Shown piece by piece: positions 17,772 through 26,229 of a DNA stretch of 64,000 nucleotides (position 1 is the stretch's first letter; each line of letters begins with the position of its first letter). Location: the NCBI RefSeq assembly GCF_029958925.1, contig NZ_CP124616.1:372001-436000 (forward strand), given 5' to 3'. The DNA comes from Tropicibacter oceani. Its GTDB lineage: Bacteria; Pseudomonadota; Alphaproteobacteria; Rhodobacterales; Rhodobacteraceae. The translations under genes were made by a program, and so were the position numbers. The notes under the pieces are model-generated. The model saw only the letters and a program-made list of their open reading frames with translations. It made no database searches and had not been told where the DNA came from.

Positions 17772-18524
17772 CTAAAACTGCCGTGTCACGATGGCCTTGC
17801 GAAAGGCTTGCCGATCCAGTCCGGAAAGCGCGACCAAGGCATCCATGTCGTTGATCTGCACCTCCATGTGGTCCCGAACATCCAGAACGTCGTTGCGGAC
17901 CATCCGGCGTAGCGTCCGGCAGATATGCACCGATGACAGCCCCAGATAGTCGCCAAGCTGCTGTTGCGTCAGCGGAATCCTGAACCGGGATTGGGGCCGC
18001 ACGCCGCCGCCATCAAGCCGCATCAGGAATTCGATCAAGGCATAGGCCACCCGCATTTCCGCCGAACCCTTGCCAAGGCGCAGCATCCGTTCGACCAGCC
18101 GTGCCTGACGGGCAGCATCCATGCGTTGTGCAAAGCGATGAAGTTCGACCCTTTCCCGCAGCAACGCGGTCCAGATGTGCCGTGGCACCACCGACACCCG
18201 CCCGCAGGTCAGCGTTTCCAGAGTGCCCGACGCGGTCGACCCATCCGCCGAGGAGGCGTCGATGACATCCCCCGGCAGGACAAATTCGATGATTTGCGTC
18301 TGCCCCCCTTCGAGCGATTTGGACAGGTGCATCCAACCGTCCATTTGGACAAAGACGGCTTTGCAGGCTTCGCCCTCGATCAAAAGCGTGCTGCCCGCGT
18401 CAAAAGCCCGGGCATATTGGGACAGGACAGCCTGAAAGTCCTTGGCAATATCCGCCTTTTTCAATGGCAATGCCTGTTTCGAAACAAGCTGCGGGCGGTC
18501 TTTCAAAAGCAATTGGGCGGACAC
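17772..18524 (-). CDS. Crp/Fnr family transcriptional regulator without Fe-S cysteines
   Basis: 250 aa: N-terminal cyclic-nucleotide-binding-like beta barrel (about residues 30-145, with LIEGEACKAVFVQMDGWMH and IEFVLPGDVID) and a C-terminal winged helix (about 165-235; LTQQQLGDYLGLSSVHICRTLRRM). The N-terminus has no FNR cysteine cluster, so it is not an oxygen sensor of FNR type. The recognition helix SSVHICRTLRRM differs from the ETISR of true FNR, so its own site is probably different. GTG start with AAAGG eight bases upstream. An FNR-type box 150 bp upstream and a palindrome 88 bp upstream may control it. Confidence 0.9.
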   Translation of the reverse strand: MSAQLLLKDRPQLVSKQALPLKKADIAKDFQAVLSQYARAFDAGSTLLIEGEACKAVFVQMDGWMHLSKSLEGGQTQIIEFVLPGDVIDASSADGSTASGTLETLTCGRVSVVPRHIWTALLRERVELHRFAQRMDAARQARLVERMLRLGKGSAEMRVAYALIEFLMRLDGGGVRPQSRFRIPLTQQQLGDYLGLSSVHICRTLRRMVRNDVLDVRDHMEVQINDMDALVALSGLDRQAFRKAIVTRQF

Positions 18525-18611
18525 CGGGGAAACCTTTCTACGTTGGGCTTCAATTCTTTGTCTGGAACACTCGCAAAGCGGGCATCAATAATTCTGGCGC
18601 AGGGACGGTCG

Positions 18612-18623
18612 GGGTAATTACCC
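18612..18623. promoter_or_regulatory. Perfect palindrome GGGTAATTACCC
   Basis: Twelve-base perfect palindrome 88 bp upstream of the Crp/Fnr-family start codon. It lies about 50 bp from the FNR-type box. It could be an operator, possibly for the regulator itself, but no matching second copy is seen in the window. Confidence 0.35.
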
Positions 18624-18673
18624 GTTTTCCTTGCCACTCGTCCCTCAGTATGCCCCGGGAAAACCCCGAACGA

Positions 18674-18687
18674 TTGACATGAATCAA
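18674..18687. promoter_or_regulatory. FNR/FnrL-type box TTGACATGAATCAA
   Basis: Matches the FnrL consensus TTGAY-N4-RTCAA of Rhodobacterales exactly (TTGAC-ATGA-ATCAA). On the plus strand the centre is 41.5 bp before position 18722, and AATGAT at 18710-18715 then sits at the -10 position, the geometry of a class II FNR-activated promoter. On the minus strand CATACT (18652 down to 18647) is similarly placed, so activation of the Crp/Fnr-family gene is also possible. Confidence 0.65.
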
Positions 18688-18721
18688 GCGGTCAGGTGCT
18701 CAGCCAACAAATGATTTTGCG

Positions 18722-18899
18722 GGTTTTCCATTTGCATTTCAGGCCCCTGACAGGAATGCGGCGGGGACGTCGGGCGAAAATCTATGCTCTGTGTGTTTTT
18801 CAGACCGCCTTTTTCAAGCCAAGCAAAACCAAACGCTGCGCGACGGCGGTCATGGCGCATCAACGCGAAAGGGCGGCCCCGGAGTGAGCCGCCCTTTTT
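18722..18899 (+). ncRNA. Candidate FNR-controlled small RNA (about 178 nt)
   Basis: Predicted from an FNR-type box with correctly spaced -10 element upstream and a textbook intrinsic terminator at 18868-18899. Between them is no convincing gene: the only plus-strand frames are an arginine-rich 63-codon frame starting at 18696, before the predicted start site, and its internal ATGs without a proper ribosome-binding site. A 7-bp stem GACCGCC / GGCGGTC (18803-18809 with 18845-18851) can form around an A/C-rich loop (CAAGCCAAGCAAAACC), which looks like an exposed Hfq- or target-binding segment. The transcript itself is inferred, not observed. Confidence 0.35.
18868..18899 (+). terminator. Intrinsic terminator with T-run
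   Basis: Stem AAAGGGCGGC / GCCGCCCTTT (18868-18877, 18888-18897), ten-base loop, followed by two more T (run of five T at 18895-18899). Good Rho-independent terminator on the plus strand although no obvious plus-strand protein gene lies upstream; the reverse direction also ends in three T. Confidence 0.8.
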
Positions 18900-18910
18900 C
18901 GTGAGCATCG

Positions 18911-18986
<76 letters not shown>

Positions 18987-19002
18987 GCTTACCTAGCGTC
19001 AG

Positions 19003-19194
19003 TCACGCAATGACAGTGCGTTTGCGGCGAATCCAGGTTTTGTCTTTTTTCTTGTCGTCCTTGGACTTTTCGCTTTCGTCGTGTGCCATTCGGTCGGACC
19101 CGGAGAACACAGCGCCTTCGTTGATCGTTGAGGGAACACCCGCCAAGGACAAAGACTGAGAAGCCAAGGCGAGGACAAAGATCAGGATGCGCAT
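19003..19194 (-). CDS. Small secreted protein with highly charged tail, unknown function
   Basis: 63 aa from ATG 19194, preceded by GGAG at seven bases. Residues 1-18 (MRILIFVLALASQSLSLA) are a good signal peptide; the mature part is short and ends in a Lys/Asp/Glu-rich run (DESEKSKDDKKKDKTW) and a basic RRKRT tail. The frame continues open upstream to 19359 but only this internal start gives a sensible protein. I do not recognise a family. Its 3' end runs straight into the TC face of the dinucleotide repeat. Real-gene status rests on start site, signal peptide and composition. Confidence 0.5.
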   Translation of the reverse strand: MRILIFVLALASQSLSLAGVPSTINEGAVFSGSDRMAHDESEKSKDDKKKDKTWIRRKRTVIA

Positions 19195-19490
19195 GTTTTG
19201 CTCCGGGTCGTTGGCCCCCACCAACAAATAGAGAATTGGGCGAAATTGCGGCGCGGGGCAACCCTTTGCTGCCACATTTGCCGGATTGGACGCGGGCTGC
19301 CAGACAATCAAGGGGCGCGCGGCCACTCTGTTGATCAGACGTGAACGGGTTCGCCACATTTCGGCCCTACGGCCCTACCATCCGCGATTCGCCAAGGCCG
19401 GATTTCGACAGGCAAAGAAAATCCGCCTCTGACGCCACGGCGCTTTTGACACAATCCCCGGTCCGCGCACAATGGCGCGGGGAGGACGTC

Positions 19491-19883
19491 ATGCCGCTGC
19501 ATATTCTGATTGCACTGGTTCTGTTCGGCATCACTGGGATCGCCGCACTGACCTATTTGTTCGGCTTTGCCGAACCGCGCCGGTTTGACAACACCGACGC
19601 GGCGGTTGCCGCCTGGCTGCGCGAGTTTCCCGATGTGCCGGTGCATCGCGTCACCCTTTGCCAAACCGGCAATGCCGCGCTAGTCGCAACCCCCAAGGGC
19701 CCCGGGATCGTCTGGGCCATGGGCGCCGACAGCACCGCGCGCCTGTTGACCAAGGCCCGACTGGACCCGTCGCCCAAGGGCCTGACGCTGCGCCTTGACG
19801 ACTATGCCGCCCCCCGCCTGTCGCTGCGCCTGACCGAAGCCGAGACACGGATCTGGAAACAGGAACTAGGACCCTTTGCATGA
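19491..19883 (+). CDS. Small membrane-anchored protein, unknown function
   Basis: 130 aa from ATG 19491 with GGGGAGG at a good distance; the open frame begins at 19341 but without a ribosome-binding site. Residues 4-24 form one transmembrane helix (LHILIALVLFGITGIAALTY), followed by a soluble domain of about 100 residues with no motif I recognise (VAAWLREFPDVPVHRV, GIVWAMGADSTARLL). Its stop overlaps the start of the fatty acid hydroxylase gene by four bases (ATGA), so the two are coupled. The 296-bp gap upstream (19195-19490) holds the divergent promoters and shows nothing else. Confidence 0.75.
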   Translation: MPLHILIALVLFGITGIAALTYLFGFAEPRRFDNTDAAVAAWLREFPDVPVHRVTLCQTGNAALVATPKGPGIVWAMGADSTARLLTKARLDPSPKGLTLRLDDYAAPRLSLRLTEAETRIWKQELGPFA

Positions 19884-20818
19884 CCGATACGCTGACCTAC
19901 CCCGATGTCGTGCAACTGGCCGTGCCGTTCTTCATCGCCGCGATCCTGATCGAGCTGCTGTGGATCAAGACCCGCAAAACCGGCGGGCGCTATGAAACCC
20001 GCGATGCCGTCACATCGCTGATCATGGGGGCCGGGAACGTCGCGGCGGGAATCGCGCTGGGGTTTGTCGCCTGGGGGTTCTTCATGATGCTTTGGGCGAT
20101 CACGCCGCTGGATCTGGGCACCTCGCTTGGCGTCGTGGTGCTGTGCTTTGTGCTGGATGACCTGCGCTATTACTGGGTGCACCGCTTTGGGCATCGCATC
20201 CGCTGGGTCTGGGCCAGCCACGTCAATCACCACTCGTCCCAGCACTACAACCTGACCACCGCCCTGCGCCAGACCTGGACCTATACCTTTACCTTCATGA
20301 TGGTGGTCCGCGCGCCACTGATCCTGCTGGGGTTTCATCCGGCAATGGTCTTGTTTTGCGGCGGGCTGAACCTGATCTACCAATTCTGGATTCACACCGA
20401 AGCCATCAACAAACTGCCCCGCTGGTTCGAAGCGGTGATGAACACGCCCAGCCACCACCGGGTTCACCATGGGCGCAACCCGCGCTATCTGGATGCCAAT
20501 TACGCCGGAGTCTTCATCATTTGGGACAAGCTGTTCGGCACTTTCGTGCCCGAGCAGTCCGATGAAAAGGTGGATTATGGCCTTGTCCAAAACCTTGGCA
20601 CCTTCAACCCGATCCGCGTCGCCTTTCACGAATGGGTCGGCATCTGGAAGGACGTCACCCAAAGAGGCATCACATGGCGTGACCGCCTGATGTACGCCGT
20701 CGCCCCCCCGGGTTGGAGCCATGATGGATCGCGTGACACCTCGGCCATGATCAAGGCCAGGCATCTTGCCCGCAATCCGCAGGACAAGGGCAAACCGGGG
20801 CTTTCCACGAAGCCCTAG
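19880..20818 (+). CDS. Sterol desaturase / fatty acid hydroxylase family membrane protein
   Basis: Di-iron integral membrane oxygenase of 312 aa. Histidine clusters in order: HRFGH, HVNHH, and HRVHH, with a further His in the WIHTE segment, together the eight-histidine signature that binds the two irons. Four to five hydrophobic segments (about residues 10-28, 45-75, 80-95, 130-170). Bacterial members hydroxylate lipid acyl chains or unknown hydrophobic substrates; the substrate here is not evident. Coupled to the small anchored protein upstream. The last 60 residues after the third cluster are a soluble tail. Confidence 0.88.
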   Translation: MTDTLTYPDVVQLAVPFFIAAILIELLWIKTRKTGGRYETRDAVTSLIMGAGNVAAGIALGFVAWGFFMMLWAITPLDLGTSLGVVVLCFVLDDLRYYWVHRFGHRIRWVWASHVNHHSSQHYNLTTALRQTWTYTFTFMMVVRAPLILLGFHPAMVLFCGGLNLIYQFWIHTEAINKLPRWFEAVMNTPSHHRVHHGRNPRYLDANYAGVFIIWDKLFGTFVPEQSDEKVDYGLVQNLGTFNPIRVAFHEWVGIWKDVTQRGITWRDRLMYAVAPPGWSHDGSRDTSAMIKARHLARNPQDKGKPGLSTKP

Positions 20819-20988
20819 ACCAGGCCCGGCACGTCGCCGGAAATCCTGACTTTTCAACCCGCGGGTTTTGCGCCACTCTTGGCACAAGCCCTTGGCGGTC
20901 ATGCAAAAATTGGACAAACCTTGTTGTAACGCAGGCGTGAGGCCCCATATGAAAGGTATGCCGTTGCATACAAATCACGAAGACGCAT

Positions 20989-21744
20989 ATGTTTGATCCC
21001 TTCCTGACCGGGCCTTTTGTGCCCTTTACCATCGCTCTTGCCTTGCTGTTCGCGCTTCTGGCGCTTGAACTGGTCTTTGCCATTCTCGGCGGCACGCTTT
21101 TGGGGATGGGCGGAGAGGGGCTGGATGGCCCCGATCTGGATATGGACGCGCCCGACCTTGGGGATCTGGACATCGACCTTGATCTTGACGGTCTGGACAT
21201 CGACACCGCCGATCTTGAACTGCCCGGATTTGCCGATACCGATCTTGATGTCGACGGGCAGTTGCCCGACGCGGCCAATGGCATGGGCGGCGTCGCGGCC
21301 TGGCTGGGCTTTGGCAGGATGCCCGCGCTGATCTGGCTGGGTGCGGTGTTTTTCGCCTTTGGCGCTGGCGGGATCGCGGTCCAAAGCATCGCTGTCTCGG
21401 TTCTGGGCAGTGCGCTGCCCGCCACGCTGGTCACCGTCCCGGTGCTGGTCCTGGCATTTGGCTTTGCCCGCAAATTCGGTGCGATCTTTGCCCGGCTGCT
21501 GCCCAAGACCGAAACCCAGTCCCTGTCCGAACGCCACCTGGGCCGCCGCCCCGGCATCATCACCCAGGGCACCGCCGCGCGCGGGCGCCCCGCCGAAGTG
21601 CGCGTGACCGACCGCTATGGCAACACCCATTACCTGCGCGCCGAACCCCTGCGCGACGATATCGCCATTCCGCAAGGGACCGAAGTTCTGGTCCTGCGCC
21701 ACAGGCAGACCAAGGGCTACCTTTTGGTGCCGCTGACCCTTTGA
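20989..21744 (+). CDS. yqiJ: YqiJ-like inner-membrane protein with Asp-rich loop, flotillin partner
   Basis: 251 aa. One N-terminal membrane helix (about 11-36), then an Asp-rich stretch of about 50 residues (about 44-95; DLDMDAPDLGDLDIDLDLDG) made of near-repeats of the type DLDxD, then two further membrane segments (about 103-165) and a C-terminal OB-fold-like domain (VRVTDRYGNTHYLRAE, GTEVLVLRHR). The architecture matches the YqiJ/DUF1449 family, which occurs in an operon with flotillin YqiK. The 170-bp gap upstream holds the likely promoter. The acidic insert is unusual and may bind divalent cation (inference). Confidence 0.82.
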   Translation: MFDPFLTGPFVPFTIALALLFALLALELVFAILGGTLLGMGGEGLDGPDLDMDAPDLGDLDIDLDLDGLDIDTADLELPGFADTDLDVDGQLPDAANGMGGVAAWLGFGRMPALIWLGAVFFAFGAGGIAVQSIAVSVLGSALPATLVTVPVLVLAFGFARKFGAIFARLLPKTETQSLSERHLGRRPGIITQGTAARGRPAEVRVTDRYGNTHYLRAEPLRDDIAIPQGTEVLVLRHRQTKGYLLVPLTL

Positions 21745-21760
21745 CAACCAGGAAATCATT

Positions 21761-23443
21761 ATGGATCTGAACACCCTATTGATCATCGTCGGGGGCTTTC
21801 TTGCCCTCTTGCTGCTGCTAGGCCTTGTCGTCGGCCGCCTTTACAAGCGCACGACCCGGGAAATCAGTCTTGTCCGCACCGGCCAGGGCGGCAAAAAGGT
21901 CATCATGGATGGCTGGACCATCGTCGTGCCGCTGCTGCACGAGGTCAGCCCGGTCAACATGAAGACCCTGCGACTTGAGGTGAAGCGCGACGGCGACGCC
22001 GCCCTGATCACCCAGGACAGGATGCGTGTCGATGTGGGTGTCGAATTCTATGTCTCGGTCCAGCCCACGGACGAAGGCATCGCTCGCGCCGCGCAAACCC
22101 TGGGCGATCGCACCTTTGACGTCGAACAGCTGCGCGAGATGATCGAGGGCAAGCTGATCGACGGTCTGCGCGCCGTAGCCGCGCAGATGTCGATGGACAG
22201 CCTGCATGAAAATCGCGCCGATTTCGTTCAGGAAGTGCAGAACACAGTCTCCGAAGACCTGCTCAAGAACGGCCTGTCGCTGGAATCCGTGTCGCTGACG
22301 GCGCTTGACCAGACCCCCTTCGAGGCGCTGGATGAAAACAACGCCTTCAACGCGGTGGGGATGCGCCGCCTGGCCGAGGTCATCGCGACCTCGAAGAAAG
22401 AGCGCGCCCAGATCGACGCCGAGGCCGAGGTCGCCGTGCGCCGCGCCGCAATGGAGGCCGAGCGCCAGCGCCTTGCCATCGAGCGCGACGAAAAGCAGGC
22501 CAGCATCGAGCAGATCCAGCAGGTTCAGACCATGCAGGCCGCGCAAGAGGCCGAAATCGCCGCCCGCCGCGAAGACAGCCTGCGCGAAACCGAACGCGCC
22601 CGCATCGCCCGCGAAGAGGCCATCCGCAGCGCCGAGATCGAGCGTGAACGCAAGATCCGCGAGGCCGAGATCGCCAAGGAGCGCGAACTGGAAGTCGCCG
22701 ACCAGGAACGTCAGATCATCATCGCAAAGAAGTCCGAAGAAGAAAGCCGCGCCCGCGCTTCGGCTGACCTGGCCCGGGCCGAGGCGACCAAGGCGCTGGA
22801 AGCAGTGGAAACCGCCAAGAAGGTGGCCGAGGCCGAGCGTCTGAAACAGATCGCCCTGATCGAAGCCGCCCGCGAGGCCGAGCGCGAAGCGACCCGCATC
22901 AAGCTGGCGGCGCAGGCCGAAAAGGATGCCGCGCAAGACCGCGCCGACGCCCGCCGCGAAGAGGCGCAGGCCGATGCCGATGCCATTTCCATCCGCGCCG
23001 AGGCCAAGAAAAAGGACATGCTGGCCGAGGCCGAGGGCACCCGCGCCATCACCGACGCCGAAAACGCGCTGAGCGCGGAACTGATCGCGATGAAGATCGC
23101 GCTGGCCCGCCTGCAAGCGATGCCTGCGATCATCGCCGAAGCGGTGAAACCCGCCGAAAAGATCGATTCGATCCGCATTCACCAGGTCTCTGGGCTGGGT
23201 GGTGGCAGCTTTGGCGCCGGCCTTGGAGCGGACGGTGACAAACCGGTGGTCAACCAGGCGCTGGATTCGATCATGGGCATGGCCGTGCAGATGCCCGCCC
23301 TGCGCAAGCTGGGGGATGAACTGGGCATTTCCATGGATGGCAGCATTTCCGGGCTGGTCAACGGCGCCCTTGGCGGCGATGCCCCTGCCAGCCCCCCGGC
23401 GCCCAAGCCCGCTGCGGCCAAAACCGATCAGCCCAATGATTGA
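21761..23443 (+). CDS. yqiK: Flotillin family protein (YqiK-like)
   Basis: 560 aa membrane-microdomain scaffold. N-terminal membrane helix (residues 4-25), SPFH/band 7 domain (about 30-200; RTGQGGKKVIMDG, VDVGVEFYVSVQP), then a long charged coiled coil (about 205-435) rich in Ala/Glu/Arg heptads, and a glycine-rich C-terminal region ending in a Pro/Ala tail. Lies 16 bp after the YqiJ-like gene, the known operon pairing. Flotillins organise lipid domains and membrane fluidity; specific clients here are unknown. Confidence 0.92.
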   Translation: MDLNTLLIIVGGFLALLLLLGLVVGRLYKRTTREISLVRTGQGGKKVIMDGWTIVVPLLHEVSPVNMKTLRLEVKRDGDAALITQDRMRVDVGVEFYVSVQPTDEGIARAAQTLGDRTFDVEQLREMIEGKLIDGLRAVAAQMSMDSLHENRADFVQEVQNTVSEDLLKNGLSLESVSLTALDQTPFEALDENNAFNAVGMRRLAEVIATSKKERAQIDAEAEVAVRRAAMEAERQRLAIERDEKQASIEQIQQVQTMQAAQEAEIAARREDSLRETERARIAREEAIRSAEIERERKIREAEIAKERELEVADQERQIIIAKKSEEESRARASADLARAEATKALEAVETAKKVAEAERLKQIALIEAAREAEREATRIKLAAQAEKDAAQDRADARREEAQADADAISIRAEAKKKDMLAEAEGTRAITDAENALSAELIAMKIALARLQAMPAIIAEAVKPAEKIDSIRIHQVSGLGGGSFGAGLGADGDKPVVNQALDSIMGMAVQMPALRKLGDELGISMDGSISGLVNGALGGDAPASPPAPKPAAAKTDQPND

Positions 23444-23476
23444 TCACCCGCGGCAAGGCCTGCGAAACCAGCGTAG

Positions 23477-23495
23477 GGCGGGTTTGTAACCCGCC
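23477..23495. terminator. Hairpin between convergent flotillin and extensin-like genes
   Basis: Stem GGCGGGTT / AACCCGCC with a TGT loop, abutting the extensin-like stop codon at 23496. The surrounding GTAGGGCGGGTT motif resembles a widespread intergenic repeat in Gram-negative genomes; a bidirectional terminator is likely. Confidence 0.65.
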
Positions 23496-24167
23496 TTACC
23501 TGCAATAGGGCCCGCCGCGATGGCTGGCCGTATCAAAATGGAAATGGTCCTGGTGGAACCGGTCCGATTTCGGGCCAAGCACCGTGCCGAACGGGCCACA
23601 GGCGGCTGAATGCATCTTTTTCAGCGCCTTGCCGTCCTTGCCGCCGCCCCAATGCTGCAACACCGACAATTCGCTGCCATCGGCCAGTTGCACCGCCGCG
23701 ATGTCGATGGCCTTGCCCTTGCCGTGCTCCGATACCTTGGCCCCCGGCTGGTTGTTGCGCGTCCGGCAGGCATAGTGCGCCGCGACACGCAGGCCCGTGA
23801 CGCCGCCGCCGCGCTTGCCCACCGCCGGTTTGGCCCCTGTGACCAGCCACTTTTTCAGCGCGCGCGCCGTCTGGCAATCTATCGTCGCAGGCTGGCTGAG
23901 TTGCACGTCGCCGACCGCACGCAGGCGCACCGCATTGTCGATCCCGCAAACGCCATTTCCCGGCACTTTGCCGATGGCCTCGCCGACCAGGGCCGGATCG
24001 CCGCAAAGCCCGCCGCCAACCACGGCGGCGCCATCATCGCGGGAAAACGCCTGTTTCAGAAACCCGCGAACGCCGTCGACATCGCTTTGCGCCTTCGGGG
24101 CCTCGGTCCGCCCCCCACAGGCGCCCAGCGCCAAAACCGTACAGACCGCCAGTCCAAAAAGCCTCAC
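23496..24167 (-). CDS. Extensin-like family lipoprotein
   Basis: 223 aa. Lipoprotein signal peptide with lipobox LGAC (Cys17). The rest is the extensin-like C-terminal domain (DUF882/peptidase M15-like fold): CGIDNAVRL, a TARALKKWL segment, SEHGKGKAIDIA and the terminal FHQDHFHFD, in which His and Asp residues suggest zinc binding and a cell-wall carboxypeptidase-like role. Stop is flanked by a terminator; start overlaps the prephenate dehydrogenase stop by four bases, so it is the last gene of the hisC-tyrA operon although functionally unrelated. Confidence 0.85.
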   Translation of the reverse strand: MRLFGLAVCTVLALGACGGRTEAPKAQSDVDGVRGFLKQAFSRDDGAAVVGGGLCGDPALVGEAIGKVPGNGVCGIDNAVRLRAVGDVQLSQPATIDCQTARALKKWLVTGAKPAVGKRGGGVTGLRVAAHYACRTRNNQPGAKVSEHGKGKAIDIAAVQLADGSELSVLQHWGGGKDGKALKKMHSAACGPFGTVLGPKSDRFHQDHFHFDTASHRGGPYCR

Positions 24168-25084
24168 CGTTCCACCTTTGCGCGACCAAAATCGGGTGCA
24201 TCTGTATCCTGTCCGGCCTCCAGAATGCTACGCCGGATGGCCCGGGTGCGCGTGAAATAGGCATGAAGCTGCTCACCATCGCCGGTTCGGATGGCCCGCT
24301 GAAGGGCGAACAGCTCTTCGGTAAAGCGGCCCAGCATCTCGATTGTCGCGTCCTTGTTGGTCAGGAAAACATCGCGCCACATTGTCGGGTCGCTGGCGGC
24401 GATCCGGGTGAAATCCCGGAAACCCGCGGCCGAAAACCGGATGACTTCCTGATCCGTCACGCGCTGCAAATCGTCCGCGACACCCACCATCGTATAGGCG
24501 ATCAGGTGCGGGATGTGGCTGACCACGGCGCAGACCAGATCGTGATGCTCGGGGTCCATCCGTTCGATATTGGCGCCCAGCGCCTTCCAGTAATCCTCCA
24601 GCCGCACGACGGCGGTTTCATCCGCGCCTTCGGGCGGGACAATCAGGCACCAGCGGTTGTCGAACAACGTGGCAAAGCCGGATTCGGGGCCGGAATGCTC
24701 GGTTCCTGCCATCGGGTGCGCGGGCACGAAATGCACGCCTTGCGGGATATGCGGGCCCACGGCCGACAGCACCGTCCCCTTGACCGACCCGACATCCGTC
24801 ACCGTCGCCCCTGCCTTCAGGTAGGGCGCAATTGCCTGTGCCACGCTGGCCATCGCGCCCACAGGCACCGCCAGAACCACAAGGTCAGCGTCCTTGACCG
24901 CCTCTTCGGCGCTGTCACAAACCGTGTCGCAGAGCCCGATCCGGCGTGCGGTATCGCGGGTTTCGGCGCTGCGGGCATAGCCACTGACATGGCCGGCCAC
25001 ATGGCCACGCTTCATCGCCCAGAACATCGAAGAGGCGATCAGCCCCAGACCGATCAACGCGACCTTTTCGTAAACGACAGTCAT
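24164..25084 (-). CDS. Prephenate/arogenate dehydrogenase
   Basis: NAD(P)-dependent decarboxylating dehydrogenase of tyrosine synthesis. 306 aa from ATG 25084; Rossmann motif [10 protein letters not shown] near residues 10-19, the conserved [11 protein letters not shown] (catalytic His) near 116-126 and the [14 protein letters not shown] segment near 175-190. No fused chorismate mutase or ACT domain. The frame is open to 25294 but this start overlaps the hisC stop (ATGA) and gives the family N-terminus. Together with HisC-type aminotransferase upstream it forms the classic alphaproteobacterial hisC-tyrC unit, where the aminotransferase may also handle aromatic keto acids. Confidence 0.92.
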   Translation of the reverse strand: MTVVYEKVALIGLGLIASSMFWAMKRGHVAGHVSGYARSAETRDTARRIGLCDTVCDSAEEAVKDADLVVLAVPVGAMASVAQAIAPYLKAGATVTDVGSVKGTVLSAVGPHIPQGVHFVPAHPMAGTEHSGPESGFATLFDNRWCLIVPPEGADETAVVRLEDYWKALGANIERMDPEHHDLVCAVVSHIPHLIAYTMVGVADDLQRVTDQEVIRFSAAGFRDFTRIAASDPTMWRDVFLTNKDATIEMLGRFTEELFALQRAIRTGDGEQLHAYFTRTRAIRRSILEAGQDTDAPDFGRAKVER

Positions 25085-26166
25085 CGTTCGCCCGCCTTGA
25101 ACAGCCCGACGCAGTGCGCCACCCGGCGGCAGGCGGATTCGTCCCCGACCGTGATGCGCAGCGCCGTCGGCAGGCCGTACCCCGCCACCCGGCGCACCAG
25201 GATGCCCTGGGTTTGCAGGTAGGTGTCGCAGGCCTCGGCCTCGTCCTGGCTGCCGAAACGCGCCAGCACAAAGTTCGCCATGGATGTATCGCAAGGCACG
25301 CCATGTTCGCCCAGCGCCTCGGCCAGCCAGACCCGCAGGCGGGCGTTTTCGGCCCGGCAGTACTCGGCATAGGCCTTGTCCCGCACGGCGGCCTCGGCAG
25401 CGGCCAGCGCGACCGTCGACAGGTTGAATGGCTGGCGGACACGGTTCAGCACATCAATGATTTCGCGCGGACCATAGCCCCAGCCGACGCGCATCCCGCC
25501 CAGCCCGTAAAGCTTGGAAAAGGTCCGCGTCATCACGACGTTGTCGCGCATTTCGACCATGCGGGCGCCGCCGTCATAGCCGTCGACGAATTCCGCATAG
25601 GCGCCGTCCAGCACCAGGATCGCCTGCGGCGGAATGCCCTCGGCCAGACGCTCCAGCTCGGACAGGCCGATCATCGTGCTGGTCGGGTTGCCCGGGTTGG
25701 TGATGTAGACCAGCCGCGTGCGTTCGGTGCAGGCCGCCAAAACGGCATCGACATCGACAACGCGTTCGTGTTCGGGGACTTCGACGGGCGTCGCGCCCAC
25801 CGACAGCGCCATGATCTTGTACATCGAAAAGCCATGCTGGGTGTAAATCACCTCGTCGCCCGGCCCGGCATAGGCCTGCGCAAGAAAGTGCAGCACCTCG
25901 TCCGATCCGACGCCGCAAATGATGCGGTCGGCCTGGACGCCGTGCACTTCGGCGATGGCGGCGCGCAATTCGGCATGGTCGGTCGAGGGATATCGATGCA
26001 GCTCGTGCGCGGCGCGGGTGACCGCGTCCTTGACGGCATCGCTGGGCCCGAACGGGTTTTCGTTCGAGCTGAGCTTGATGACATTGTTCACGCCTTCGAT
26101 GCGGGATTTTCCCCCGACATAAAGCGCGATTTCCATGATACCCGGCTGCGGTTCGATCTTGGACAT
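25081..26166 (-). CDS. hisC: Histidinol-phosphate aminotransferase
   Basis: PLP-dependent class I/II aminotransferase, 361 aa. Substrate/PLP landmarks: [10 protein letters not shown] near 33-42, [29 protein letters not shown] and [17 protein letters not shown] with the PLP lysine. AAGGAGG lies at the usual distance before ATG. First gene of the operon hisC-tyrA-extensin. In this context it can transaminate imidazole acetol phosphate and probably aromatic keto acids as well (known for alphaproteobacterial homologues). Confidence 0.93.
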   Translation of the reverse strand: MSKIEPQPGIMEIALYVGGKSRIEGVNNVIKLSSNENPFGPSDAVKDAVTRAAHELHRYPSTDHAELRAAIAEVHGVQADRIICGVGSDEVLHFLAQAYAGPGDEVIYTQHGFSMYKIMALSVGATPVEVPEHERVVDVDAVLAACTERTRLVYITNPGNPTSTMIGLSELERLAEGIPPQAILVLDGAYAEFVDGYDGGARMVEMRDNVVMTRTFSKLYGLGGMRVGWGYGPREIIDVLNRVRQPFNLSTVALAAAEAAVRDKAYAEYCRAENARLRVWLAEALGEHGVPCDTSMANFVLARFGSQDEAEACDTYLQTQGILVRRVAGYGLPTALRITVGDESACRRVAHCVGLFKAGER

Positions 26167-26229
26167 GGGGTGCCTCCTTGCGGAGACGTGCTTACCCGCC
26201 CACGGCGACCAAGAAAAGCGCGAAACGCC

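Noticed and set aside
17772-18524. FnrL oxygen sensor
   Set aside because: Lacks the N-terminal cysteine cluster and the ETISR-type recognition helix.
18696-18887. 63-codon arginine-rich frame as a small protein
   Set aside because: No ribosome-binding site, starts before the predicted transcript start and ends inside the terminator hairpin; no family features.
18684-18908. Minus-strand 74-codon frame
   Set aside because: Runs through the terminator hairpin and has no site or protein-like composition.
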